Shown: positions 22,059 to 33,863 of the stretch, one piece after another
Position numbering within the stretch: position 1 is the stretch's first letter
Layout: each line of letters starts with the position of its first letter
From: Musa acuminata AAA Group
Taxonomy: Eukaryota; Streptophyta; Magnoliopsida; Zingiberales; Musaceae
Direction: 5' to 3'
DNA: 64,000 bases
Assembly (NCBI RefSeq): GCF_036884655.1
Contig: NC_088330.1
Location: 32,137,001-32,201,000, forward strand
Notes under the pieces: model-generated
Database searches by the model: none
The model's input: the letters and a program-made list of their open reading frames with translations, nothing else
What the model was told of the DNA's origin: nothing
Program-made: the position numbers and the translations under genes

Positions 22059-25000
22059 CTACCGCGGCGTCAGAACGTACATCTTGCACGCATGAGGAGC
22101 CACCGTCGCAGCGAGCTGCCCTCGAACAGACCCGATGGTCGCACGCTGCAAGAAGGGAATTAGGTCGAACGGTTCATGCACAGTAAGCAATGAAGCTTGT
22201 CACCGATACTTACCGCCCAAAGATCACGAACACTGACGACGGTGGAGGACGAGAGGCCGATGTCGGACCATCTCGCTGTGATCGTCGCCCGCGAGCTTCC
22301 TCTGTTCCAGAGGACCACAGCCACCTTCCCTCCACTCAACCGACCCGCCCAAACCTACACAAGCAGACAACAAATGTGTGAGCTAAGCTAAGAGAGCAGA
22401 GTCATTGACGTCAGTCATGTCTTAAGGCAGTGAAAGAACCATACCTCTTCGCTGCCTCCTCCGAATACCTTCTTCCCTTGAACTCCAAGGTAGTCTGATG
22501 ACAGAAACCAATCAGAACAATCACACACTACCAGAATAGCGGTCATTGAGCTCTCACCTTGATTGACTGCAATGACCTCTGAGTTGCTCAGTATCTCCAA
22601 TGCATCTCCGCTAATCGTCCTCACATCACATCCAATCAACAAAGGAGCCTAAAAGAGTTTGCAGCAGGAGATTTGGTCATGTGTCTCTGTCGATGCAGAT
22701 TAATGCTTGGATCTTACCTTGACCAATGCCCATATACTAAAATGCGATCGATACTCCTCCGTTGACATGCCACCATTTCCTACTTCCAGCATGTCTGGAT
22801 CTGCATGATTCAGGCAGAGGCTCAAGCAGTGACCCATAATAAGCAGCAATGTTTCGGGAAGAGAGTAGTAGTACCATTCCAACCACCAGGCCCGGCATAG
22901 GATGCCCATCTGTTGTTCTCATCGGCGCGCGATGTCATGCTAAAAGGATGTAAAATGCATCAGTTTCCGAGTGAGATCCGAGATGTCTAACGTAGATTCC
23001 AACCTGCCCCAGCTATCGTAGATGTCGCCTGTCGTCCTCCAACTGTTGCCTACACCGCTCGCCCAGGTTGCTGGGTTATCTACACCCCTGTGATGTAGTT
23101 TTTCCAGTGAAAACAAGTCAAAATCTCTGTTGACAAGTGTTCCTATTTTCTTCTTGTCAACATACTCGATTTTCCTGATGCAAAGATGATTCTTGGATCA
23201 TCAGAACACAGACTTACCACTCGCAAAGGGAGAAGAAAATGTTCCTTCCAGAATTCCGAAGAGCGTAGCTCATCTTGGCATACCTGTGTCGGCAGAGCAG
23301 CAAAGACAACTCAGGGAGCAGTTCAAGAGTTTGCATCACTACTAATATATCCAACTACTAAAGTATATGTTAAATTGACATGGAACCAACATCATCTCTG
23401 ACATCTGACCGTGGAGCTACCCACCTTTCTCTTGGCCTAGTACCAGGGTTGTTGCAGTTGTCATACTTCAAGTAATCAACCCCCTGAAACCAAAACCAAG
23501 AAGACGGCGAATGGACTACATAACAAGAAGAGAGTAGCAGCTAAAACATCCAAGCCAAAGAAGCATGCATACCCAGGAGGCAAACGTCGTTGCATCATGT
23601 TGTTCATATCCGAGGGACCCAGGCATAGTTCTGCTGCATGTCTGTGACCTGAAATTTACGACAATGGTGACAGTCAAGCGACCTCCAGACTTACGATGGA
23701 TGCAAACTGTGGAACTGATACCGATGCCGTGGATCATGACATGATTCTAGCAAAACTCTTTTGTTGATGTGCTATGATGCTGTAATCTGAAAATTAATAC
23801 CCTGCATCACTATAGATTCCAAGCTTCAGTCCTTTTGCATGCACGTAATCTGCAAGAGATTTTATGCCGGAAGGAAATGTTGATCGCTTAGCAACTAAAT
23901 TTCCCTGATTAACCACAAATGCAATAGCGATTAGTGTGGACCACAAAAGGAGTATTATAATATTTCCAATGTGTACTTTTGATCTTTTTCCTAACATCTT
24001 AAGCTTTTCTATATCAAATATATATATACAATAGAATAATTATTAAAGATGAATTTGGAAAGCAGTAGATTGGTTGAGCACTTGGGACAACTGAGGGAAG
24101 AAGAAGCGCAAGATGACAATGTTTCGATGCACTTGGTAGCGTCCAGCAGAACAGGGATGACAAACCAGTGGGTACCGAGATGGGTGTCTCATATGTACAT
24201 CCCCAACTTTTGTGCTTTAGTGGGAGAAGACACCCCCAGCTACAGATGATGATAGCCAACACAATCCATGGCAAAGGAGACAACATCGGACTTCATTCTC
24301 ACCTGGTAGTCTCTATTGGCTTCTCCCCAGCAATCATCTGATGGTGGTCCAACATCCACAGCAAAACCAGAAAAACCTTGTCAGTGAACCAGAAGAAGAA
24401 GAAGAAGAAGATTAACTTACAACTACTGAAGAAGTATATATAGAGAGAGAAAGAGAGAGAGACCTATGTTAACGTAGCGATAACCCAGCCCTGCAAGTCC
24501 AGTATGCACCAATGCATCAGCTGCATAAACCAGCAAAAGATACGTCATACTTCGTCAAGAAAGAAAGCTTCCGTGTTTAGTGCTTTTCATTCTTTTATGT
24601 ACGTGTCTAAATGATCGTTGTCATGACAGACTGCATCGCTTTTCTCGATCTTAGGTAGTCAGTCGGTCACAAGGAAGAAAAAGGTGTTGAAGGCGTTTGT
24701 CTACTATTAGTTGTTCTCTCTAATGCGTGGTAACGTGGAATGTTTTTGACACGAGTTGGGTCCAGACAAAAGTCGTGGACGACTTTAAGATCATTTGTTG
24801 ACTCAGAAGAAATGGGGGGATTCGCTTCCACGCATCTATGTTTAACGGGATTATTGCGTGACTTTACATCACATCATGGATTAGGTCGAGTGGGTATATC
24901 ACCATGACCACAGCCTAAAACTTCATTAAACAAAAGAGAAGAGTTATACCAGTCTCTCTGATGAGCTGCTCGTTGATGTTGCAGTGGAAATGGTTCCAGC

Positions 25001-25506
25001 TGTTCCACCTGATTTCATTTTCAGATAAATATCATCTTCATCGATTATATGTATCGAAATAATTGAGTATCTTTGATATAGAGCAAAGTTCTCGCTCAAA
25101 CAAGATTGAAACATCGAACTATAGAATAAAAATGTTTCTTTCGATCACAAATGCAGCAAAAAACATTAGATAATAATCGAGGCTGATGAATAGATCAAAG
25201 AAAATCAATAAAAGGATTCTGAACACAGAAAGAAGATGAAAAGTTAACAGTACAGTGAATAGATAACGAGGCTTGCATGCAGCCTGTGAAGAAGAAGAAG
25301 AAGAAAGGAAACTGCATGGTTGGGAGAAACAATTGAAGGAGTTCCAAAGAGAATGTCTACCCCATGGGAGGAGTTCTGCCGAGGCCATTCCCCAGAACAC
25401 TTCTCCTTGTCTCCATCGTCGCGCTGCCACCCATCACCGCCGTCGATAGCAAGAAGAAGAAGAGTAGGCGGGATGTCAACGTTGCCTCACCTCCAAGTCT
25501 AGCCAT
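22059..25506 (-). CDS. Alpha-galactosidase, GH27, secreted, 15 exons
   Basis: Exons from the start: 25361-25506, 24950-25008, 24464-24520, 24303-24337, 23801-23904, 23573-23648, 23425-23483, 23218-23283, 23004-23087, 22875-22939, 22718-22800, 22558-22648, 22445-22494, 22214-22354, 22059-22145. They join to 400 residues. A signal peptide (about 1-29) precedes [20 protein letters not shown], the canonical GH27 opening. Catalytic residues are visible: nucleophile Asp167 in LKYDNC and acid/base Asp222 in RTTGDI. Also present are [26 protein letters not shown] and [17 protein letters not shown]. Known function: hydrolysis of terminal alpha-1,6-galactose from raffinose-family sugars, galactomannan and galactolipids, in the wall, vacuole or apoplast. 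The C-terminal beta domain ([19 protein letters not shown]) is complete. Nothing suggests inactivation. Confidence 0.95.
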
Positions 25507-28500
25507 CCTCTCCCACCCGAAGCCACCCACTCACTTGAAACTACGCCCACACACGGACTGTTATATAGAGTGTTGATCCCAAAGCCGCATGTATGACTCC
25601 AAGAGAGAGAGAGAGAGAGAGAGAGAAGAAAGGCCGTGGGCGAACGAATGTGGGACCCACCTACCTTCGTGCCAATCCTCCACGCACGCACTCCCGTTCT
25701 TTAGAAAAAGGCCGCGTCCTTTTACGTGCAGCCTCACGCCGTTGCTTGCACGCTTCTGCCGCCGGCGTTGCGCCACTCCTCCTCGGACCGAACACCAAAC
25801 ACCCTTCGCGCACCAATCGTACGGACAGCACCGTCACGGAGAACACGTGGGAGGACTTGGTTCGCCAACGAACCCTCTTCCTGTCCGAAGACGTTCACGC
25901 TCGCAGTCCATGCCCACCCAGGGTATGACTCCTCGGGCCACGACGGGGTGGGGGACGGGTGACGCGGGGCGGGCCGGTGCCGGCCTCGAGGACGCCTAAC
26001 GACGAAGTGGGCCATTCATGGCGGGTGACAAAAACAGATTGCGTCGGGGCTACGTTGCCGTCCGACGATTTTCATTAGCTGCTCTAAATTCCATTGCAAC
26101 TTAATGTTAGGGTTTATGCCTGTGAATGTTACAGTTGCGTGGACGTGATCGGCTTAGAGGATTGGCCTTTCTGATGACGACCCATTAGAGGATTAAATAG
26201 GAGTTTGACGTTGCTGCGCATTACCATTCCTGCAATTTATTTCGTTGGTTGGGTTGATGAGATGTATAAGGGATTGCTGCATTTAATTGCATCTAGAATT
26301 AGCCTTGTTGCTTAGGTCTACTTAAATGCTTTAAGTTTGAGCTTCGATGGCTGTACCTGGAAATGCCTGCTCTGAGCTTTCACTGAATGCTCAGCTGAAC
26401 AAAGCATGTTTTCAGAGAGTAATAGTTGAAAAGGTTGGTTTGTCTCTTCTTTCACTGCATATGGACTACGGTAACAAAGGTGTTTAAGTTCAAGCAGACC
26501 TAAGGAAAAGCTGCAATCAGTTGTAGGAAGACTGTTGATCGATATGGTGTGTGCCACATGGCTACCGATCGATTTCTTGTGCAGATGGATCCTCTCTCAA
26601 GAGATAAGGTTCGTCTGCTGGTTGGGTTATTCCTTTGTTAAGATCATCGATCTTATCTGTATGGATTTATATGGCTGCATTCATTGCAGTGGTGGCGAAA
26701 AGGACTTGAGGAAAACAAGAACTCTCCAGCTACGTGTCTAGCTATCTCATGCATGGCTTGCTGCAGATGCGTATCGCATCTCTTCAGATCATAATTGTTA
26801 TTGATTGCTAGATGAACACCTTCGAATAAAGCTCATAGTGCTTGAACATGAGTCCAAATCAAACGGTTTGCCTGACTCATCATGCATATATTAATCTGTG
26901 ATTCCACTGTCCTCCTCCATTCCTAACAGCAGGTAAAGCAGAAAAGAATAGGAACATAGCTATCTGCTGTTGACCAATGCTTTTGGTTCTGTCTATTTCT
27001 ATTACAAACGTAGCCTTCATCAACTACCAGCAGGATAAGTAATTTGACCCGTGACATACTTGTTTGAGATGGAGATCATGACACAGGTTTTGAGAAGCAT
27101 CTTGGAAGAATAGGTCCAACTGTTGCTGTCAGCTTTCTCTCTCATGCTGTAGAAAGAACAGGTTATGCTCTTACTCATCAGCTCCAGTAACAATATGTAA
27201 GATTTTAATTAGACAACAGTGAGTACAAACAAGTTGGGCAATCACCAATGGATCATTTGTTTAATAAGGTGAGAAATGACCAGAAAAGAAAATGTGAATA
27301 CTTGGACTTCATGAATATTATTATGTGCCCTTGAACAGTTTTCCATGAGAATGCCTATATCTTCTTGCCAATGAGTTGAGATAGGACTTGATATATTTTT
27401 TGGGTTGACAGAGAGGTTTCCATCATTCTTTACCTTCTTTGCTTGAACTCCAAGCGGATCTGTTCATATCCAGAATGGAGGAATATAACATTTTATATTA
27501 TATAACCCAAAGATGGGACATATATTGGCAGCCCACCTTGACATTTACTGGAGAAGCAAAACACATGATGATGTGGTCTGATAAGGAAGGAATGGGGCCA
27601 TTGTTTCTGATCAAAGATGTTAAGAAAGATTTGTCAGCAGCATAAGATAATTCTGAAGTCAAGAAGAAGTGTATAGCCTTATCCAAGAAGGCATTTAAGT
27701 CAACCAAGCATTGAGTTGCATATGAGTATTCTCTTTCATTCTAAAAGGATAATGGATTAGGAAATGAAGCACCATATGGATATGATGATATCAAACAGCC
27801 ACCAAAAGAGACCGCAATGCCACGGAACTTATGCTCAATCTGATGACTAGTCATGGCCGACAGAGTGGACCCAGGTCAGGGCTGATGACGTCGAAACGAT
27901 CAATCCATTTGACCTCTACAGTCAAATGATGAAATGCAATAAATAATTTATTATGATGTATAAAGAATTTAAAGATACTTGTGTGACATGATCTGTCTTA
28001 ATTTTATTTTTTTAATTATTAATCTAATATGTTCAAATCGATTTGACTAAAAAAGAGGTTACTAAATTGACGATGAAATTACATAGAAAACTCACAACTT
28101 CATCTTCTCGATAGAGTCTATCGGTGTTGAAGATCCCTTCGATGCTTAAATTAGTATATCGACGTCAATGTGAGAGGGTGATCTCGTGTTTAGATTTAAT
28201 TCTATTAATAAGATCGGTCTAAGTTAAAATCCACGTGTCAGGCTTGGATTGGTGGGAAATATGTGTTGTATCAACCTTAAAACATTATCGATTGAGATCA
28301 TATATATATACATAAACCGTGCCATAATAGGACAAGCCTTTGGGCCGAGTCCGAGGCCCATACAACTTGAAATCCAATTCCCGGATCGGATTCTTTTCAT
28401 GTGCTCCGAATCCGACCCGCTGCCTTTTCTCTCTCACACAGCAATTTTCTTGGCCCCAAACGGAGACACTGTTTCCACGCGTTTGCCTGTGCGTGCCGCT

Positions 28501-30188
28501 GACGTGCCGAGGCCCGATAGAGGAGCAGTCACGCGCGTAATCCTTGCGCGTAAAATATGTCCGTGGTTATTGGTGCAAGTACGCAGGAACTCTGATGGCA
28601 TCTTTCCGAGCTTAGTTGGCCGAAATTTGACTACTGGTCAAACTGGTGCACTGCATGTCATTCTACACAACAACAATTCTGCAGCTTTTTTTGACGTCCC
28701 TATCCCATCTTCTTCCCGTTCAGTCCACAGGCCATCAGAAAGCTTGTGACGGTCTCCAAACTCTTATAACCTAATCATCACCATGATCTTTTTCTCAGAC
28801 CTCCACTCAAAAGGATCCCCAGCCATCTTATCATATAAACAGTGGAATTCAAGGAATTAACCGCAAGAAGGGGTGTTGAGGAAACATGCGAAAGAAAATA
28901 GTATGTTTTGGGCTCAGAAGCTAATCTGCTTTTACTCTTGTTTGAAGGAAACAAGAAAAAGAAGTCTTAGACGTGAAACATCTTTATAGAGCCCCGCACA
29001 CAGTTCCTATGCCTAAAATATTCCCAGAACGGTGATGCTTGGTGGACCAGTGAGGTGCCCATGGAAACTGGGTAGGGATGTGTGAGCGGGACGCGACATA
29101 TAGGCTTATCCCAGTCTGCTGTTCTCTGACAGAGCAATGTGAGCCTTTTGACTTAACAGGCCACGAGATACAACTCTTCCATTTGCAATCGCCATCAGCT
29201 GACCCTTAATAATTGTTCATATTAGTAAAAGGGAGGAGACAGTGAGAGAGAGAGAGAGAGGAGAGACGAAATTGAACTGAGCTGTACGCCAAGGTAAAAA
29301 GGCTGAGCAACAGGACGAGAGAAGTAAGTTTGACACGAACATGGCTTTCCAATGGCTCGAACGATGGAAATGTAAAAGAGAGAAGAAGAGTTGGGAATTG
29401 AATGGGTGAGCACATGCTCGGAGGACGAGGAGGGACAGGATCTCTGTCGACGCCCGCATTAAAAGTGGGGAATATTGGGTCCCCGAGGCAGGGCAAAACC
29501 CGAAAAGGTGATCCCAGCAACCTCCGCCAGTCGTTCGATCAATTGCTCCGAGGCTGTGACAAGATTAGCTTGCTCTGTGGCGGGGCTCAACATTCCACTT
29601 GCACCTCTGCTACTGCTGCTATCCCCATGACCCATGGCCTCAGCCTGTCTCACAGCGACCTATGGATCAACGTTCCACCGGTGTTGTCGACAACTACTTC
29701 ATCGAATTCTTCTGTAGATCTTTAAGGTGTAAACAGGTTTCCATTTGGAAAAATATTATTGTTGATATTAAACATAGCACCAAAGACAATATTGCCATCT
29801 CCCACCACATTCCAAACGAAGGAACAAAAACATCTCATCCATCCATATATATCCATCAGTTAATGGATGGAGTCTGGCTCTGTCCCATCTGATGCTCCAA
29901 AGCTTTGTTGCATAAGGCAACATTGCGAAAGCAAGGGCTGAAACAGAGCCAAAGTAGAGAGAGAAAGCAGCGTCTCCACCGTCCTCTTCTGTCCTGTATA
30001 GCTTCACTTTCCACTATACCTTCGACACTTGCGCAACAAGCCTCGCTGTCTCACCTGCCCCCTCTCTCTTCTTAGAGTAGGGTAGCTTAGAGTAAGACAA
30101 CTCCTCTCAGGCTCGGGCTTGTCTTGCATCCTCCCCAGGGTTAAAAGGTCTTGCGCCGTTGGCATTCTGTGGTGAGGTGGCGGTGAAG
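25507..30188. other. 4.7-kb intergenic region
   Basis: The first few hundred bases are the alpha-galactosidase promoter and 5' UTR, with a GA run at 25605-25626. Sequence from 25650 to 26000 is GC-rich and open in several frames, but without family motifs. The remainder is AT-rich apart from 28380-28760 and 29380-29700. A weak stem-loop lies at 28992-29090 and a GA run near 29246-29262. I see no supported gene. Confidence 0.5.
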
Positions 30189-30410
30189 ATGGCTGTGGCC
30201 GTCGGAGTGGTGGCAGTTCTGGGAGAGGCCGGAGCGGTACTGGGTGCGCGAAAGAGGAGGTTCAAGAGCCTCTACTGGAAGCTCAGGGCGGAGATAAGGA
30301 GGCAGCTGGGCAAAGGAAGGGAGAGCAAGCAGCGTTTCAGCTTCCACTACGACCCCTTCAGCTATGCGCTCAACTTCGACGATGGCTGCTCCGGCTTCCT
30401 CTCTCTGTAG
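30189..30410 (+). CDS. Small conserved plant protein of unknown function (73 aa)
   Basis: A single exon encodes 73 residues. After a hydrophobic Ala/Val-rich start come the basic block RRFKSLYWKLRAEIRRQLGK, then QRFSFHYDPFSYALNFDDG and a short hydrophobic tail. I recognise the two blocks as recurring together in small plant proteins without an assigned function. The ATG at 30189 is used because the upstream in-frame opening has no ATG. The basic helix followed by an aromatic, acidic C-terminus could suit a small interaction module. That is speculation. Confidence 0.75.
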   Translation: MAVAVGVVAVLGEAGAVLGARKRRFKSLYWKLRAEIRRQLGKGRESKQRFSFHYDPFSYALNFDDGCSGFLSL

Positions 30411-31275
30411 CTTCCACTTCCTCTGTCCCTTTCGGGGAGAGTACAGGGGAATGCTTTCCTGTGACGATGGTGGGGAGGTTGGTTTCATTTTGAGGGACTG
30501 TTTCTTGTTCTATGTAGCTGGGTTTTGGGAGGGAAGGAAAACAGAGCTTGGTGCAGCAGAAGAGTGATCCATGGGTGCTATGTTCTATGTAGCTGCTTCT
30601 CTTTATGAATGCTTCTTGTAATCGGTTCCAGTTGCTCGCACCGCATCTTCTTCGGAAGCATAGTAGATAGCAGACATGCCCTCCTCCTCATTTTTTTCTC
30701 TTTAGACTTGGACCTCTTCTTGCCTTCCTCCTCATGTTTTGCTCGTTGACTTGGAACTCTTCTTGATAGATCATGTCTGCTATGCTGCTCCAGCTGCAGC
30801 AAGCTACTAATTGCAGCTAGCAACTAAATTTGGCTTTACTGTTGCTGTCTCTGCTACTGACGGTGTGTTTGCAGCAGGAGCAACAGGAGGATGGCAGAAG
30901 GCCATTATAGCTCCTTTGATTGAATCATTGTGCTGCCTCTGCATGCTCTTTGTATGTAAATCGTATCGAATCAGCTTACAACATTCGCTGACCCTCTTGG
31001 ATTTGGATTAAGGATAAGGAACCGAAGCTTGATTGCAGAGTAATGGCAGTGAACCTTTTGATACCAGCTCGAATATCTCAATTTAATATGAACTCATGCA
31101 GTTGAAAATTTGCAGATAATTAAAATGGTAGAAGAAAAATACTAAATGACAAATCCATTTATTTATATTGCGCAGAAGCAGGTGGAAACTTTCTTTGTAG
31201 GACTTGTAGTTAAAGCAAACCAAGTTTACGCTTCACCGTAAACACAAACATGAAACGAGCGTACGAGCCACTCGA
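30411..31275. other. 3' flanks of the small protein gene and GST
   Basis: Two convergent genes end here. A ~42-bp block with CCTCCTCAT and GACTTGGA is repeated directly at about 30680-30765 and is framed by the inverted 12-mers ATAGCAGACATG (30667) and CATGTCTGCTAT (30772). No additional gene is visible. Confidence 0.5.
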
Positions 31276-32058
31276 TCAATCGTCAGATGTTGCAGTAGTC
31301 TTCGCGCCGGGATTCCCCCTGCTCTGTAGGAGCACCTCAGGTGGGGTCATCAACTCCTTCACGGCATCAAGCTCCACGAAGGCCTCCATGGAAGAGCACA
31401 AGAGCGGCGTCTCCTCCCTCTTCGCCAATTTCACGCCCGCTACAGCTTCGATAAACTTGATCCACGTGTAGCTCGAACCCATCACCACGTCGAGGAGTCC
31501 GGGGTTGTCTCCGTTGATGAACGGACCTCCAGTCCACAGCTCCTCTCGGATGCCGTCCTCCATGGTCTGCAGATACCCTCCGAACTCGTCCGCTGCCGTC
31601 TTCTGCTCATCGCCTTTCAAGGTTACGATGGTATGCATAATTGGCACAACCTGCACTTAGACTCTATGAGCTTGAACAGGCAGAGTATTCTGGGATTGGG
31701 GTAAGAAAACAGACATGGAAGAGGGGGCAGTAACCTTTTTGTTGACGAAATCTACCCAAAATCGGACCTTGGCTCGCTTGTAAGGGTCTTCCGGGAGATG
31801 GGGAGGGTCCTTCCACACATCATCGATGTGCTGCAGGATGATTTGCGACTCAGCTATGGGCTTACCATCCACCACAAGAACCGGCACCTGCTTGTGCACG
31901 GGGTTGAGCTTGAGAAGCGCCTCGCTCTTGTTCTTGCGGTCCTCCTCCACGTACTCGTACGCCACGCCCTTCAGCCTGAGGGCGCATTCCACCATGGTGG
32001 TGTGGCCATTGAACGAGGTCCCGTACAGCTTGACGCCCTTGCTCTTCTGATCCGCCAT
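31276..32058 (-). CDS. GSTU: Tau-class glutathione S-transferase, 2 exons
   Basis: Exons 31735-32058 and 31276-31650 join to 232 residues with the single intron position typical of tau GSTs. The thioredoxin-like N-domain holds ALRLKGVAYEYVEED, NPVHKQVPVLVVDGKPIAES and the GSH-binding Glu-Ser pair. An all-alpha C-domain with FWVDFVNKK follows. Known role of the class: cytosolic conjugation of glutathione to xenobiotics and stress metabolites. Oddity: where tau enzymes usually read GTWASPF, this protein reads GTSFNGH. The catalytic serine position is Asn17, with Ser15 nearby. It may therefore have altered chemistry or act as a ligand-binding protein. The reading frame is otherwise intact. Confidence 0.92.
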
Positions 32059-33329
32059 GGACGCTGCTTGCTTTCCCCAACTCGATCGCCAAAGTCTCTG
32101 TATCTGTATGACCTTATAGTAACAATCACCAGTGTGCTTATAGTATTCCCACTATCAACCCCACGGAGAATATTACACAGATCCTCGAAAAGTATGCGTG
32201 CACCGAGAAGCTTTTCCAAGCAGATACCGAATCACTTGGAACGAGAAGACCGACTCCAAGGTTTTCTCCTCGGCGGCATGGCATGTAGGACATGACTATG
32301 TCATATCATTGTAGCTCATCACGTGGCATGTAGGGCTGTTCAATGTGTCATACATACCATGGCATGTAGTCCAGTCATGACATGTAAGACTCATAGTGGG
32401 AAACTCATCGGCTTGTCTTCTTAGATCTTCTTATAATCAATCTCGAATCAAATCGAACTCATAAAGATATCACAAATAAAACTAATGGTGGCATGGCATC
32501 TAAGACTGTTCGATGTGTTCATACCATTGCGTCTGTCCTACTTGAAGTTTAAAATAAGAGATCAAAACAAATGGACACAAATGCACTAAAACAATGTTAA
32601 ATATATGTTAGAGGGTGACGGGTGCATGGGAAGTCCGAGATGACCAGCTCTCTTCTAGAAGATTTGACATGAAGCATTTGCTTGGAACAGGACGATGAAA
32701 AAGACTACAAGGCGTCGGTCAGACGGGGGAATCCACAAGACAAATTCCACCACTCTCCCTCTCCCTTGAATCAGCCGTTGCATCACAAAAATCAAGGACT
32801 AAATAATTTGACATGATGTTGTAGGCGTTAGAAAATTAGTCTCGAAAAGAAAAGTCAAACTAAGTAAAGTAATATTGATTTGAAAATTTATTGGGCTGTA
32901 CGCGTCTTTCAAAGTGGTCAAACAGTATATTTTTTTTTAAAAAAAATATTAATTAAAAAAAACTGTTTGCATTCATATAGATTTAAACTAAATAAAAAAA
33001 TAGTTTAACTTAAATTAATTTTTTACTATATATTTTACATCTATGTTTCACATTTATCAATCGATCCGACCTATATTGTCTGATTTTTCATCTTTGATGG
33101 ATTATTATGATAGTATACTTCATAATATCCAAGCATCGACGTGTCCTTTGGTAAGGAGGGTTCTATGATTTACAATTCCAACTTCTAGATTTTCAAGACT
33201 ATAAAGCAACCAATATTGTTTGTGATCTTTAAAGTATGTCTTGATTTTTATAAAAATATTTACTAAATTGATATATAGTTAGATTCTAGGTTGCATTAAT
33301 GTTTACTATTTTGAGCAAAACAACTTGTT
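32059..33329. other. GST upstream region and AT-rich spacer
   Basis: The first ~250 bases are the probable GST promoter and 5' UTR. Between about 32270 and 32510 the word GGCATGTAGG/GGCATCTAAGAC recurs several times with TGTTCGATGTGTCATACC, a short degenerate repeat. From 32800 on, the sequence becomes strongly AT-rich with no gene. Confidence 0.5.
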
Positions 33330-33771
33330 ATTTTACTATCAATTTTTTGAGATTTTTTTTAAAAGTAAAACTTTTTTCCAAAATAATGTTATATTTGACT
33401 TATTTATTTTATTTTTAATAAATTATAATTTTATCCATTTAATATTTTTTCACATTTAAGCTTTTTAAAGAGGTCCATAATATATGTAAAATAAATTCCT
33501 AATATATGATGCATTATTATTGAGAAAATTTTAAAAATAATGTATTGCATAGATGCACGATTCAAAATGATATCATTTTTTTAGAAAAACCCTGAATATA
33601 ACACTTATGAAATATGCCACTGATTTTTTTTTATTTTATGTTTTATACTTTTTCTATTCTTTAGCATCTGAATATTATGTCATTTTTTTCTTTTCCTTGT
33701 CTTTTGTATTTCAAACAAATTATTATACATCAATGCAATTTTTTTTTTCATATTGGGGCTTCTAAATAGGT

Positions 33772-33863
<92 letters not shown>

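Noticed and set aside
25589..26015. Several overlapping open frames in the GC-rich stretch upstream of alpha-galactosidase
   Set aside because: Frames are open on both strands because the region is GC-rich; none has a domain or a credible start context.
27439..27645. 68-codon plus-strand frame in the gap before the 73-aa gene
   Set aside because: Short, no motif, and no neighbouring exon-like blocks with matching phase.
30159..30170. TTGGCATTCTGT, identical to the first 12 bases of miR394
   Set aside because: The following bases (GGTGAGGTGG) do not match miR394, no precursor arm pairs with it, and it lies just upstream of the 73-aa gene start.
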